A stretch of 64,000 nt of DNA from Basidiobolus meristosporus CBS 931.73. Lineage: Eukaryota; Basidiobolomycota; Basidiobolomycetes; Basidiobolales; Basidiobolaceae. The stretch's first letter is position 1, and each line of letters begins with the position of its first letter. Below are positions 1-10,852 of this stretch, piece after piece. Where the stretch lies: assembly GCA_002104905.1 (NCBI GenBank), contig MCFE01000302.1, positions 35,403 through 99,402 on the forward strand, given 5' to 3'. Made by a program: the position numbers and the translations under genes. The notes beneath the pieces were generated by a model that ran no database searches, was not told the DNA's origin, and worked only from the letters and a program-made list of their open reading frames with translations.

Positions 1-628
1 CTCGCGGTCTGTATTCTTCCTCCTGAAGCTCACCATCTGATTCCTCAAGGTATTCACTTACCCTCTGTCTGATACTTTGGAGCTGTTGCCTGGATGAGTC
101 CTGTGTATATTGCTCTTGGAAGCCACTTAGCTCTACTAATATATCACGTAGTACATTAGTCATTTGAGGCAAAAACTCATTCAAAATCTCTTTGGTTCCC
201 AAAGTTGAGGCACGAACGGATGCGTCCGGCCTGTACTGTGCAAATTGCGCGCGAAATTGTTCCCGCGTGGCTTCCTCGTCAAATCCCCTCACTCTCAGCT
301 CATTCTTGATTTCAATACTTGTCTTGTTATATATCTTTTTACATACATCGGCTGGCATCTTGATGTAGAACTCATGCCACAGCTTTCTACTCATATTCTT
401 CCATCTTTGTCAACTCTCTGAGGTATCTAGTTCTGCTAGATTAATCAGTAGTGCCCAAATATCTGTATGAAGGCTCATCATAGACACTTGGGCCATACTA
501 AAATCATTTGGCAAGAACTCGAAAGGATCCAACATCGACTTTTCTGGTCCGGACCGCGCTTGTGAGCTGGGGGATGGGTTTTGTCTGGGTTGTACTAAAG
601 ATGAGTTGAGACTTGGTATGGGGACCAT
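1..628 (-). pseudogene. Harbinger ORF1 (accessory protein), copy 1, one in-frame stop, runs off window
   Basis: The frame starts at ATG 626-628, runs to an in-frame TGA at 410-412, and continues in the same frame, open, to base 1. The part after the stop is acidic and helical-looking (residues such as MSRKLWHEFYIKMPADVCKK, later a Q/E-rich stretch). I recognise no named domain. Harbinger elements usually carry a second DNA-binding (often Myb/SANT-like) gene next to the transposase, which is why I call it ORF1. A homologous copy at 4563-5567 has the same TGA at the same codon, so the stop is either old or avoided, for example by a very short intron or readthrough. An ancestral CGA (Arg) decaying to TGA would also fit. 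The gene is divergent from the transposase with a 359-bp spacer. Confidence 0.55.
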
Positions 629-987
629 AGCAACGGATTTGGATACTTATACAGCAGTATATTGGCATCAACCTGGTCTTATATGAAATATATATGAAAA
701 CTAAAGTGATTGTTGAATTTTCCATATATTATGCATGATGCATCTCGGATGGCGTTGACATGGATCAGATCACATCAATCGCAGATTTCCTATTTGATTA
801 TAGACCTATGATTAAAGCATCAATAAAAGTACCAATGCATTGTTTGCGGATGATTTTTGCGACATAATGATGGGATACATGGCAATTGATGGAGATTTAA
901 CCATAATGTGTTAAAAATCAGATAAATAACGCAGATCACGCCAAATCAATTCAAACCGCCTCCATACAATCATCCATCAATTTTAAT
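629..987. promoter_or_regulatory. Divergent intergenic spacer between Harbinger ORF1 and transposase
   Basis: AT-rich spacer between two start codons pointing away from each other, so it probably holds both promoters. A related spacer is present in Harbinger copy 2 (about 5568-5924). A TATA-like run (gaaatatatatgaaaac) lies near 685. No other element is recognisable. Confidence 0.35.
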
Positions 988-1872
988 ATGACTTACTCAT
1001 CTGAATGGTCTTTTCTCATCAATCCCATCACTACCACTGGATTTCCTTTTGACACACTGGAGGAGATCTATTCCAAGTACTGTGGACCATCAACCCCAAT
1101 TTACTCAAGGAGATCCCTTGTTAAGCTTCTCTGCTATTACAAGAACTATTGCCCTACAAGGTTTCATCCCACCATCCATGGCAACAAAAGTCCTAGAAGC
1201 TTTCATTCCCAGCTGACAGCAATGGAGAACCACCTTGCAGAGGGTATGAATGACTTAGAGCAAGCTTGGAATACTAGGTTCAGAAGCTCCAATAGACTTC
1301 CATATCCCAGAGTGTTCAGCAACAGGTTCCATATCAGGAGTATTTTGGATACCTTCCCAGTGAGGATTAACAGACCTTCTAGAGGGCAGAGGCACTTTTA
1401 TTCTGGCAAGTACAAGGCACACTGTGTGAAGTTTCAAGCACTGTCTGACATTGAGGGTAACATCATCTGGTTTAGTGGGCCATTTGCTGGAAGTAGGCAT
1501 GACAAAGCACTCTGGGTAGAGAATCATCCTGAATTCAGTAGAGGGGAGAAATGTATGGCAGACTTGGCCTATATAGGAGAGGATTGTCAGAGATTAGGAT
1601 GTATTACAGCTTATAGGAAGCCAAGAAATTGTGTGCTTAGCAGGAAGCAGAAGCTCTACAATGAGATATTTAATCATTTCAGAGTAAGGGTAGAGCACAC
1701 ATTTGGATATCTGAAGAGATTCAGCATATTGGCAGGTAAATACAGAGGAAAGTCATATATAGGAGAAAACAGCAGAATAGGTAAAATAGTTAAGATACTT
1801 ATCAATACACAGTATGTTCATACAAGAAGACATCCACTGAGAGAAATGTGTCTGGAGCATTATGAAGAGTAA
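988..1872 (+). CDS. Harbinger-type DDE transposase, intact ORF (294 aa)
   Basis: Uninterrupted ORF from ATG 988 to TAA 1872. The N-terminal ~80 residues form a helical region. The catalytic core follows, with D121 in ILDTFPV, the SRHDKALW motif at 169-176 (family SxxHD-type motif), D192 in MADLAY and E236 in RVEHTFGYLKRF. Order and spacing match the DDE_Tnp_4/PIF-Harbinger transposase family (endonuclease and strand transfer at the element ends, nuclear). Length is slightly short for the family (300-400 aa), so an upstream exon or extension is possible. Copy 2 lacks this start (its ATG is followed directly by TAA) and copy 3 lacks the first ~80 residues, so this is the only intact copy here. 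The identification rests on the DDE triad and flanking motifs; activity is inference. Confidence 0.85.
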   Translation: MTYSSEWSFLINPITTTGFPFDTLEEIYSKYCGPSTPIYSRRSLVKLLCYYKNYCPTRFHPTIHGNKSPRSFHSQLTAMENHLAEGMNDLEQAWNTRFRSSNRLPYPRVFSNRFHIRSILDTFPVRINRPSRGQRHFYSGKYKAHCVKFQALSDIEGNIIWFSGPFAGSRHDKALWVENHPEFSRGEKCMADLAYIGEDCQRLGCITAYRKPRNCVLSRKQKLYNEIFNHFRVRVEHTFGYLKRFSILAGKYRGKSYIGENSRIGKIVKILINTQYVHTRRHPLREMCLEHYEE

Positions 1873-1962
1873 ATAAAGCAAGGAAAGCACTATTCTGAGC
1901 AACATAAGTAAGATTGAGTAAAATTACCAGTAACTGTATCATACCACTGGCATCATGGTAGA

Positions 1963-2055
1963 AATTATAGTGCCAGATAGTGCCGTAGAGTGCCAGATTG
2001 ATCCGGCACTATAAACCGGCTGGCACTATGTGGCACTATCCAACGGAACAAGTCT
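1963..2055. repeat. Harbinger right subterminal repeats and terminal inverted repeat
   Basis: The stretch holds several copies of ATAGTGCC or its complement GGCACTAT in both orientations, then GGAACAAGTCT at the extreme end. The equivalent zones at 12320-12396 and 17140-17222, both arms of the foldback element and the MITE hold the same motif. Clustered subterminal repeats of this kind are typical binding sites for a transposon-encoded DNA-binding protein (inference). Confidence 0.7.
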
Positions 2056-4023
2056 AATATATTCCTTTGCCCTGCTGGATTCTAGTCCCCCTTATAGGTG
2101 CATTCTGGCTCTTGTTTGTGTGAGCTCAGCAATGGATGGTGAGGAAGCTGACTTGTGACCAAGAGAAACCTGGCATACTTTGGTAAAGATATACTATTAA
2201 AAATTGTGTGCTTGTTGTGCCCAAGTCACTTTGCATTAGGCAACTTATTACACACACATTGAGGCTGCTTAGCTTCTCAATGCAAAAATTCTGTCCTTGC
2301 ATTTGTATTGCTGGATATGTATATGAATGTTGATGGGGCCTATGAGAAATACACTGGGTAGCAGATACTCTGTAATATCTGGCCAATTCATTCAAATCTT
2401 GCTGGTATCTTGAAGGACTCAATTAGCCTGAAATATCTCAGGTACAACTAGGTGATCAATATAGGGATATTGTTGAAAAGCAGATGTATTACTCCCAGAG
2501 GAAAGCTCTTGCTCCAAAAGATACCATCTTTCCAAAGTTTCTCCAGTTTCTAATTAACTCAATATTCTGCCCAATTGCTTATAGCTTGCCAACTTTGCTG
2601 CAATTGCATGCTTACTTTAGTATGTTCTCTATGTGGGAAGCTGATGCTTATAGTGTTGGTGTTTGTATAATAATAATGAGTGTGAATTATAGAGTAAATC
2701 CCTGGGATCTCACACATTTGACAGCAATACTATCCATTGTGCCCAGAAAAGCTGGCTATCTTGCCAATGGACAGGGTATCTCCAATGCCAATAATAATAT
2801 GCACTTTGATATGATGGCTATTTACTGTTATCCTGCTGGAAAGCCTACAAAATTCATCCAACAGTGGATACAGGTAGCTATCCAGGTTAGACAGTGATAT
2901 GGGCCCAGATACCGGTGAGACTACTATCAGATTTCTGCTCTGATACCATAAGACAGGTGGTAGATTAAGGTTGATGAGAGTCAGCAGCTGGCACAATTTG
3001 CTGGCAGAGTAATTGTTCACTCAGAATCCATCAAGTACCTAGGCAAAGGTATGGTCATACATGCCTTTATAGTAGCCCTTGCATCTTAGTTGTTTGTGGT
3101 GATTGCCATCAAACATATCAAAATGTTTGTGCTTCATTTATGCTGAGTGCAGTACTTCATAGTTTAAAAATATTTGTTGAACTGCATAAGCTTCTCTAGA
3201 TGGGGTATTACTGGAATATATCTGGAGTGTGAGCAATATATTCCTTCAATTATGGTTGATTCCTGACAAGTTGTGCACCTTGCAACTATGGCATTTCCTG
3301 ATGTCAATGCCATGCAACTGTTGACACTTGCTTGTATCAGAATGGTGTCTGGGTCATATGTTGCCAGCTGCATGATGGTTTCCATTTGTACCACATACAT
3401 GGTAAGTAACATTCTGGAGTGATTTTAGCAAGAAGCAGGAGTAAATTCTCAAAGCCCCATTACTGATATTAGTGCACATACACAACTTCTCTAGCCACAA
3501 CATTACATCATTCACCAGTAGATGGATTACTGGGCTCACTTGGCTCCATAAAGTATTCTTGGCATTTTTTTCACAGGTATTGTCTCATTGCAAATTGGGA
3601 TTTTGCTAGGCTTATATAGTGTAATGTTGTTGGGGGAGATAGGCTCACAATCCATCAATGAGCCTTATTCTTCAGAGCTATTGCTCTGTGTGCTATATTC
3701 AGAAGGCTATGGTGAGCCTTAAGGCATCACAAACTCACCTGACTCAGTTTGCACAAGGTCATAAATACAGCTAGGTACCTTTATGGAAGTATCAAGTGGC
3801 TGGCAAGATATTGCTGGTACAGTAGTGACTGATGAATGATTAAATATGACTTGTGTTGCAAAACACTGGTTTTGATCCATGTGATACTACCTATGCTGTC
3901 TGCATACTGCATGGCCAAGAAGCTTGTCACAATAGCCACATGGTCTTTTTTCTCTTCTCTGAAGATGTCGGGTCAAAGTGGTCTTCACCCTGGGGCAAAC
4001 AGGCTTAAACTCAACAAAACAAT
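2056..4023 (-). pseudogene. Tnp2-type (CACTA/Plavaka-like) transposase relic, copy A
   Basis: Read on the minus strand, the N-terminus is near 3990, with a Cys/His motif (KRPCGYCDKLLGHAVCRQHR) at about 3960-3890. A central part follows (CQESTIIEG..., then HLEKLMQFNKYF), and then the Tnp2 core at about 3020-2730: LINLNLPPVLWYQSRN, NLDSYLYPLLDEF, IIGIGDT and SFSGHNG. The C-terminal part, ending FSWSQVSFLTIHC, reaches 2126. Many stops and frameshifts break it. The core order (NLPP, YPLLDE, GDT, GHNG) is that of the transposase family tnp2 found in plant CACTA and basidiomycete Plavaka-like elements. Harbinger-1 interrupts the C-terminal end at 2055 and Harbinger-2 the 5' leader at 4024. The leader resumes at 12397. 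Confidence 0.7.
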
Positions 4024-4562
4024 AGACTTGTTCCATATACCATGCCTGAGCATGCGCCACAATCCATGGTTGCAAAGAACAATTGGGTGCAATATTGCAG
4101 CTATCAGTAGGCAGGATTGCTCTTGGAAAATATTACACCATGTGGGACAATCTCTCACACTATGGCACAATCTGACACAATCAGATTGTCATAGATGATT
4201 GCACCAACTTGTAATGTTTGCATCACAAGCACAACTGGATACCACTATTGTGGTAGGTAAAATCCAGTATATGGATATGTTTCTTCAATGTAAATGGAAA
4301 TAAATGTGTATCACACTATAAACCACACTGATACTTACCATTTTGGTTACCAATACTCCAATTGGATGGTATGTCAATGGTTGATTGGTCTAAAAGTATC
4401 CTGAAGCTGCCAGCCCCCAATTGGCTCAATGGCCAATACACAAGCCACCTGATTTGCTGTCAAATATCCCATTTTGCCCATTGAGCAAGTGAATCCCTGA
4501 TCATAGTTATTGGACAAGGTGTTGTAGCAAGCACATAACCAATTGTGTAGGTGCAAATCAGA
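4024..4562. repeat. Harbinger-2 left terminus and subterminal zone, no gene seen
   Basis: The stretch starts with the terminal sequence AGACTTGTTCCAT, followed by loosely repeated CACTATGG/CACAATCTGACAC motifs near 4150-4190. No reading frame with family resemblance is visible. It is the 3' side of ORF1. Confidence 0.5.
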
Positions 4563-5567
4563 TCAAGTAGTTGCACTGGCATTACAGATGATGTATACAT
4601 ATGCATGGTGTTTATTATATGGGCTCTGTCTCAAATATGAGACCACATTGATATTACTTATAACAAAAATTGGCATAGCCCTTGTTTGAGCTTGATGTAA
4701 TGTTACATATTGACACAACTTGACCTGCTCAAACAAACTTGTGTCTAAATGAGCAGTTTGGTGAGCTCTGGTAGTTTTGCTCTGAAGCACACACATTGAT
4801 CTGAGGCACATTGACTTAATGCAGGGTGCTCTTGTGAAGGGTGTTGGCATAGATTGGACTGATCTGCACCTGTGCACCAACATTGGAAGGGATGGTAAGG
4901 AATCCAGCAAGGCATGCTGGTGCAGTCTAGACACAATTGCTTGTGGTCTGTGTTCTTCCTCTTGAAGCTCACCTTCTGATTCCTCAAGGTATTCACTTAC
5001 CCTCTGTTTGATGCTGTGGAACTGTTGCCTTCATGAGTCCTGCTTATATTGCTCTTGAAAACCACTTAGCTCTACTAATAGACTGTATAATACATTAGTC
5101 ATTTAAGGAGAAGACTCATCCAAAATCTCTTTGGCTCCCAAAGTCAAGGCACAAACAGACACATCAGGCCTGTACTGTGCAAATTGCATGTAGAGTTACT
5201 GGTATACAGCTTCCTCATTGAATCTCCTCACTCTGGGCTCATTTTTGATTTCAATACTTGTCTTGTTATATATCTTCTTACATACTTCTGCTGCCATCTG
5301 GATGTAGAACTCATACCACAGCTTTCTACTCATATTTGTTGATATCTGTCAACCCTCTTAGGTATCCTGTTGTTCTAGATTAATGAGTACTGCCCAAATA
5401 TCTGTATGAAGACTCATTAAAGACACTCAGGCCATACTGAAATCATTTGGCAAGAACCCAAATAGATCCAACATCAACTTTTCTGGTCCAGAGTGTGCTT
5501 GGGAGCTGGGGGATGGGTTTTGTCTGGGTTGTACTAAAGATGAGCTAAGCCTTGGTATAGGGACCAT
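4563..5567 (-). pseudogene. Harbinger ORF1, copy 2, decayed
   Basis: Homologous to 1-628, from ATG 5565-5567 through MSRKLWYEFYIQMAAEVCKK to VSEYLEESEGELQEEEHRPQ. It has five or so in-frame stops, including the TGA that copy 1 also carries, just before QISTNMSRKLW. From about 4996 the frame stays open to 4563, beyond the part of copy 1 visible in this window, but that tail is Cys/His-rich and may be fortuitous. Compared with copy 1, CpG sites are replaced by CpA or TpG, for example four CpGs in copy 1 at 211-229 against four CA at 5150-5168. Confidence 0.55.
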
Positions 5568-5924
5568 AGTAATGGATTTGAATACACATGCAGTAGTGTG
5601 CTGATATAAACCTGGTCTTATATGAAATATATATGAAAACTAATGCAATTGATGAATTATCCTTATATTATGCATGATACATCTTGGATTGCATTGATAC
5701 AGATCAGATCACATCAATTGCAGATTTCAAATTTGATTATAGGCACGCAAATAAATCATCAATAGAATCACCAAGTCATTATTTGAGGATGATTTTTGCA
5801 ACATAATGACGGGATACATGGCAATTGATGGTGACTTAATCATAATGCATGGAAAAGCAGATAAATTAAGATGATTGTGCCAAAGTGATTCAAATCACCT
5901 CTATTTGATCATGTACCAATTTTG

Positions 5925-6522
5925 ATGTAACTTACTTATTGGAATGGTCTTTTCTCATCAATCTCATCACTTCCACTGGATTTCCTTTTGACTCATTGAA
6001 GGAGGTCTATACCAGGTACTGTGGACCATCTACCCCAATCTGCTTGAGGAGATCCTTTGTTAAGCTTCTCTTCTATCACAAAAGCTATTGCCCTACAAGG
6101 TCTCATCCCACCATTCATGGTAAGAATTTCCTAGGAGCTTTCACTCCCAGTTGACAGCAATGAATAACCACCTTGTGGAGAGTATGAGCAAATTAGAGCA
6201 AGCTTGGAATATTAAGTTCAGAAGCTCTAATAGACTTCCATATTGCAGAGTGTTCAGCAACAGGTTCCATATGAGGGTATTTTGGATACCTCCCCAGTCA
6301 GGATTAACAGACCTTCCAGAGGGCAGAAACACTTTTATTCTGGAAAATACAAGGCACACTGTGTGAAGTTTCAAACACTGTTGGACATTAGCATAGCATC
6401 ATCTGGTTTAGTAGGCCACTTGCTGGAAGTAGGCACAACAAAGCACTCTGGGCAGAGAATCATTCCAAATTCAGTAGAGGGGAGAAGTGTATGGCAGACT
6501 TAGCTTAAGTAGGAGAGGATTG
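5925..6522 (+). pseudogene. Harbinger transposase copy 2, 5' part
   Basis: Aligns with residues 1-199 of the 988-1872 transposase but is frameshifted: EWSFLINLITSTGFPFD, then another frame from 6151, then a third from 6243. The start is lost because the ATG at 5925 is followed directly by TAA. The copy stops at 6522, where the copia element inserted after ...GGAGAGGATTG; the coding sequence resumes at 11945. Confidence 0.75.
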
Positions 6523-6871
6523 TGTTGTAAGAGTCTTGGAGATATTGGAAGTGATTGGGAGAACAAGTAGATTATGTGGTTTTCACTTAATGATTTATTG
6601 AATGTAAAAGTAGTATTTATACTTTTACCTGGTCTTGACATTACAAACACGTAGAATAGGTTAAGGAAGGTCCCAAGAACATGTGTGCAAAGTTTGGGGC
6701 TGTTTGGAAAACTTTGAGAATTTTCATGTTCTGGGTACCTGGTATTTTAGTGAAAATATTCCAAGTAAATCCCAACAAGGGATTTGGTCAGTATTCTCTA
6801 GGATTTGAAGGTGATGATCTAAGTGACTAAGTTAGATGAATATTTAAGTGGAAATACAAATTTTTACAACA
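6523..6871 (-). repeat. copia 3' LTR and polypurine tract
   Basis: The minus-strand LTR starts TGTTGTAAAAATTTG and ends ...CTTACAACA. The adjoining internal sequence, read on minus, is GAGTGGGAG (6872-6880), a standard copia polypurine tract directly before TGTTG. Confidence 0.9.
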
Positions 6872-6882
6872 CTCCCACTCAG

Positions 6883-7761
6883 CTAAATGTTCATACTGAC
6901 TAGTCCTAATTTTGACCTAAGATATTCAAACTTGTCTCTAGCTAATGGTTTGGTAAATAAGTCTGCAAGCATTTCATCTGTAGGACAGTAAACTAAGCTA
7001 ACTAAGTTATTCTCTATAGCTTCTTGTATGAAATGATGTCTAATATCTATGTGCTTGGTTCTAGCATGAAAAGTTGGATTTCTACCTAATTGTATACATC
7101 CTTGATTATCTTGAAATAAAGTAATAGACATTTTTTGACATAGGCCTTAATCTGTAAAGAGCTTTCTTAACCACATTGCTTCTTTTGTAGCTTCACAGGC
7201 TGCCATATACTCTGCCTCTTTAGTAGAAAGTGCTACGGTTGGTTGCTTTCTTGAATTCCATGAAATGGCTCCTTTACAGTAAAGAAAGGTGTATCCTGTG
7301 GTGGATCTTCTGTCTTCCAAATTTTGTCCCCAATCAGCATCAGAGTATCCCACAAGATCCTGTTCTGAATCCTTATAAGTGTATCTTAAGCAGATATTAG
7401 CAGTTCCTTTTAGGTGTCTAAAAATCCGCTTAACTGCTGCAATATGATCAGATCCATAGTTCTGATTATGTTGGCTGACAACTCCCACTGAATATGAGAT
7501 ATCTGGACGTGTTCCAAGCATGATATACATCAGACTGCCGACCATAGATTGATAAGGAAAGTCAGGGCTTTCAGATGGCACCAAGCTCTCTTGATTTGGT
7601 TGAGTTTTGACCAAGTCAAGGTTTGTCTCCATTGGGGTAGCTGCCGGTTTACAGTCTTCCATTTTGTACTTCTTTAGTATATCTTGAATATACTTGGATT
7701 GGCTTAGGGTAATAGTCTGGGTACTTCTGTCTATGGAGAACTTAATCCCTAAGTAGTAACT
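6883..7761 (-). pseudogene. copia pol, 3' part: RT end and RNase H
   Basis: Starts in RT directly after the foldback insertion (SYYLGIKFSIDR) and continues through the connection (QSMVGSLMYIMLGTRPDISY) into RNase H, with DADWGQNLEDRRSTTGY, STKEAEYMAACEA, DNQGCI and RTKHIDIRHHFI. The final DLFTKPL is the usual copia C-terminus. The only in-frame break is TAA at 7145-7147, probably from a Leu codon in LFTDxGL. It degraded the RNA template and completed the RT product in the virus-like particle. Confidence 0.88.
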
Positions 7762-8497
7762 AGACTTGTTCCATTGGATAGTGCCACATTGAGCCATGAG
7801 TGCCAAATAGTGCCATTGCATGCCAGAGAGGCATAGCAGACCTAAATTTGGCCCCAGAGTGTGAAACATAGCTCTTCATCTTCATGCAAAGCAACCCCTG
7901 CGTTTCACCCATTATGATGGAGAAAATCCATTTTTTGATCTTTTTTTTTTGGATCAGTGTTGTGCAGGATGTGTAAGAGGACAGAAGGACTGAAGACATG
8001 CATCTGGTACTCAATACCCATGGCACTCTGAATCTAGCTTCTGTAGCTTGCATCATGTCACAAAAATGAATGGCACTATCTTGGTCCACTGGTACTATCT
8101 GGCACTATATTTAAATATTAGCCCTAAAGTAAGACCTATACAAAGCACTTATAGTGCCATATAGTACCAGTGGACCAAGATAGTGCCATTCATTTTTGTG
8201 ACATGATACAAGCTACAGGAGCTAGATTCAGAGTGCCATGGGTATTGAGTACCATATGCATGTCTTCAGTCCTTCTGTTCTCTTACACATCCTGCACAAC
8301 ACTGATCCAAAAAAAAAAGATCCAAAAATGGATTTTCTCTAACACAATGGGTGAAAGGCAGGGGCTGCTTTGCATGAAGTTGAAGAGCTATGTTTCACAC
8401 TCTGTGGCCAAGTTTAGGCTCACTTGGCCTCCCTGGCATGCTATGGCATCATTTGGCACTCATGGTTCAATGTGGTACTATCCAACGGAACAAGTCT
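7762..8497. mobile_element. Foldback (long-inverted-repeat) Harbinger-type element, 736 bp
   Basis: Begins AGACTTGTTCC and ends GGAACAAGTCT, with target duplication ACT at 7759-7761 and 8498-8500. It is an almost perfect palindrome: left arm about 7762-8109, right arm about 8150-8497, 348 bp each, around a 40-bp spacer. Each arm holds GGCACTAT-type subterminal motifs. A mirrored ORF of ~110 codons lies in each arm, starting MDQDSAIHFCDM on both strands; I take these as coincidental. Excision restores copia RT at NLGEL/SYYLGIK. It encodes no transposase and would depend on a Harbinger source in trans. Confidence 0.9.
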
Positions 8498-10852
8498 ACT
8501 AAGTTCTCCTAGATTGGACATCTTGAACTCCTTGGATAGGCTGGATTTAGTTTCTTCCAATGTTTCAAGGTTAATGGCGGCTATAATAAGATCATCCACA
8601 TATAGAGCTAATAGAACTGGATTTGCTCTATCTGGCTTATAGTATATACCATAGTCAGCATTACTTCTTTTGAAACTCAAAGATTCCAAATAAGAATCTA
8701 TCTTGCAATTCCAGGCTCTTGGTGATTGTTTGAGACCATATAGTGACTTTTTAAGCTTGCAGACCAAATGGGGGTTTTCTTGGTCAACAAACCCATCAGA
8801 CTGGTCCATATACACCTCCTTGTCAAGTTCTCCATTCAAAAATGCAGTTTTTACATCCATTTGATGAATAAAAAACTTATATTTGGCTGCAATAGCCAAT
8901 ATTAATCTGATGGAATTAAACTTGGCTACCGGTGCAAAGGTCTCAGTATAGTCAAGTCCTTTTGTTTGAGAGTATCCTTTGGATACAAGTCTTGCTTTGT
9001 ATCTTTCAATTGTACCATCAGCCTTGTATTTTGTCTTGAAGACCCATCTGCATCCAATTGATTTTTGGTTGATTGGTAATTTGACTTAGTCCCAAGTTTG
9101 ATTTTCCATCAGGGCCTGATATTCCTCAGTCATTGCAGATCTCCAAAACTTTGTCTGAGGGCTATTTAGGGCCTCTTTTACAGTCTGGGGTTCATCAATA
9201 TAGACTGAATAGGCATAGGCTAAGTTTGTACCCTCATTGATATAGTAATTTGGGCTATTTCTTGTCTGATTTGATCTCTGGGCATTTGATACTGGAATGA
9301 TAACTTCTGGGATATTCCTGGGCACTGATTCTGGCTGAACCATGGTTGTAGAGTCCTCTGGAGTGAAAAAATTTTCATTGTTTTGCTCTGATTCAATCCT
9401 GACAATTGGTGGACTTGAGATCTAATTTTTGTCATCATCTGATGTCATTTTTTGTGAAATTTTTGAATTTTCATCAAACAACACATCCCTGGACTTGATC
9501 AGCTTCTTTGCTTTGGTATTGTAGAGTCTGTATGCCCTACTCTCACTACAGTAGCCCAAAAATATGCATTTTACACTTTTTGGCTCAAATTTTGACTGAT
9601 TTCCGGCCAGTTTTTTGGCATATGCTGTGTACCCAAATATTCTTAGATGTTCTGCACTTGGTCTGTATCCATACCATGCTTCAAATGGAGTAGAATCACA
9701 AAGTATTCTGTTATAACTCCTATTTTTCAGGTATTCAGCAGTGGCAACTGATTCCTCCCAAAAATCATAGGATAATTTTTGATCATGGATCATAGATCTT
9801 GCCATATCAGTTATTGATCTGTTAGCTTGTTCTGCTACTCCATTTTGCTGTGGGGAGTATGGTACAGTAGTCTCTTGCTTTATCCCATGAACTTTGCAGA
9901 AGTGGATGAAGAGTTTTGAGGTATATTCTCCACCATTGTCAGAGTGTATTTTCTTGATTTTTTCACCAGTTTCTCTCTCCACCATGGCTTTAAACTCCCT
10001 GAACTTAGACAGAGCTTCTTCCTTTCTCTCCATGAAGTAGACCCATGTGTATCTTGTATAATCATCAATAAAAGTGATTAAATACTTCATCCCGCCTAAG
10101 GATGAATTTTGCATAGGTCCACACAGATCTGAGTGAATTGGAACTAATTTTTTCTTAGTTTTGATTAACCCAGAGCTCTTGAACAATTGTCTGGCTTGTT
10201 TCCCATATATGCAGGCTTCACAGTGCTCCAAACTAGCTGGGGGATCAATTTTCACTGCAGAAATTAGCTGATCTTTGATCATTTTACGCAGATAATCAAA
10301 ATTGATGTGCCCAAATCTCCTGTGCCAAAGCATTGGTGTTTCTTCATTTAAGTTACTTATATTGGCTTCCAAATATGATGGAATATAAGTCAACTTGTAT
10401 AGATTTTGATCTCTGATGCCCAAAGCAATATGGGCACCATTTTGATCAGTGATCCTGCATCCAGAATTGTCAAAACTGAAACTGAGTCCTTCTGCTGTGG
10501 CCTTGCTTACAGAGAGTAGGTTCTTGGCTATTTCTGGTACATAGAGTACTTCTTTAAAGGTCAGTGTATGGCTTCCTTCACTGCTTCTAAGGTTTACTTG
10601 GATAGTTCCTTCTCCCACTGCATCAAGTGTTCTATTGTCACCCATGAAAACCTTCTTAATTGGAATTTCTTGATATTGGGTAAAAAGTTCTTTTTGGTGT
10701 GTAAAGTGTTGAGATGCTCCAGAATCAATATACCACGTCTGAGAATCCTTGTTTGTGGTCATATTTAGTGCAGATATGAATAGTCTATCTTCAGTTGTTG
10801 CAGCATTTCCATATTCAGGCTTCTTTTCCTGATTATCTTTCTTTTTGAGACA
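8498..10852 (-). pseudogene. copia pol, 5' part: protease, integrase, RT
   Basis: In order: aspartic protease WYIDSGASQHFTH (near 10730); integrase zinc region with HRRFGH and CEACIYGKQ; integrase core with D in HSDLCGPM, D in IHSDNGGEYTS and E in NGVAEQANRS; and RT with CRWVFKTKYKADG, DVKTAFLNGELDKEVYM, KSLYGLKQSPRAW and the YVDD active site in LALYVDDLIIA. All four segments are in one frame, broken by TAG 9422-9424 (DDDKNxISSP) and TAA 9086-9088 (TWDxVKLP). RT is cut by the foldback element. Confidence 0.9.

Larger units (their letters stand above)
1..2055. mobile_element. Harbinger-type DNA transposon, copy 1 (left end outside window)
   Basis: Two divergent genes (minus-strand ORF1 at 1-628, plus-strand DDE transposase at 988-1872) are followed by a subterminal repeat zone and a terminal sequence ending GGAACAAGTCT at 2055. 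The same terminus, as AGACTTGTTCC or its complement, bounds the copies ending at 12396 and 17222, the foldback element at 7762-8497 and the MITE at 38961-39171. The right flank AAT (2056-2058) followed by Tnp2 coding sequence shows that it inserted into an older Tnp2 relic. Two-gene organisation, a DDE_Tnp_4-like transposase and 3-bp target duplications are known PIF/Harbinger traits. The left terminus lies before the window, so completeness cannot be judged. Confidence 0.8.

Noticed and set aside
7779-8502. Mirrored ~110-codon ORFs on both strands of the foldback element
   Set aside because: They exist because the arms are inverted copies; the composition is low in conserved-looking motifs and no homologue is recognisable.
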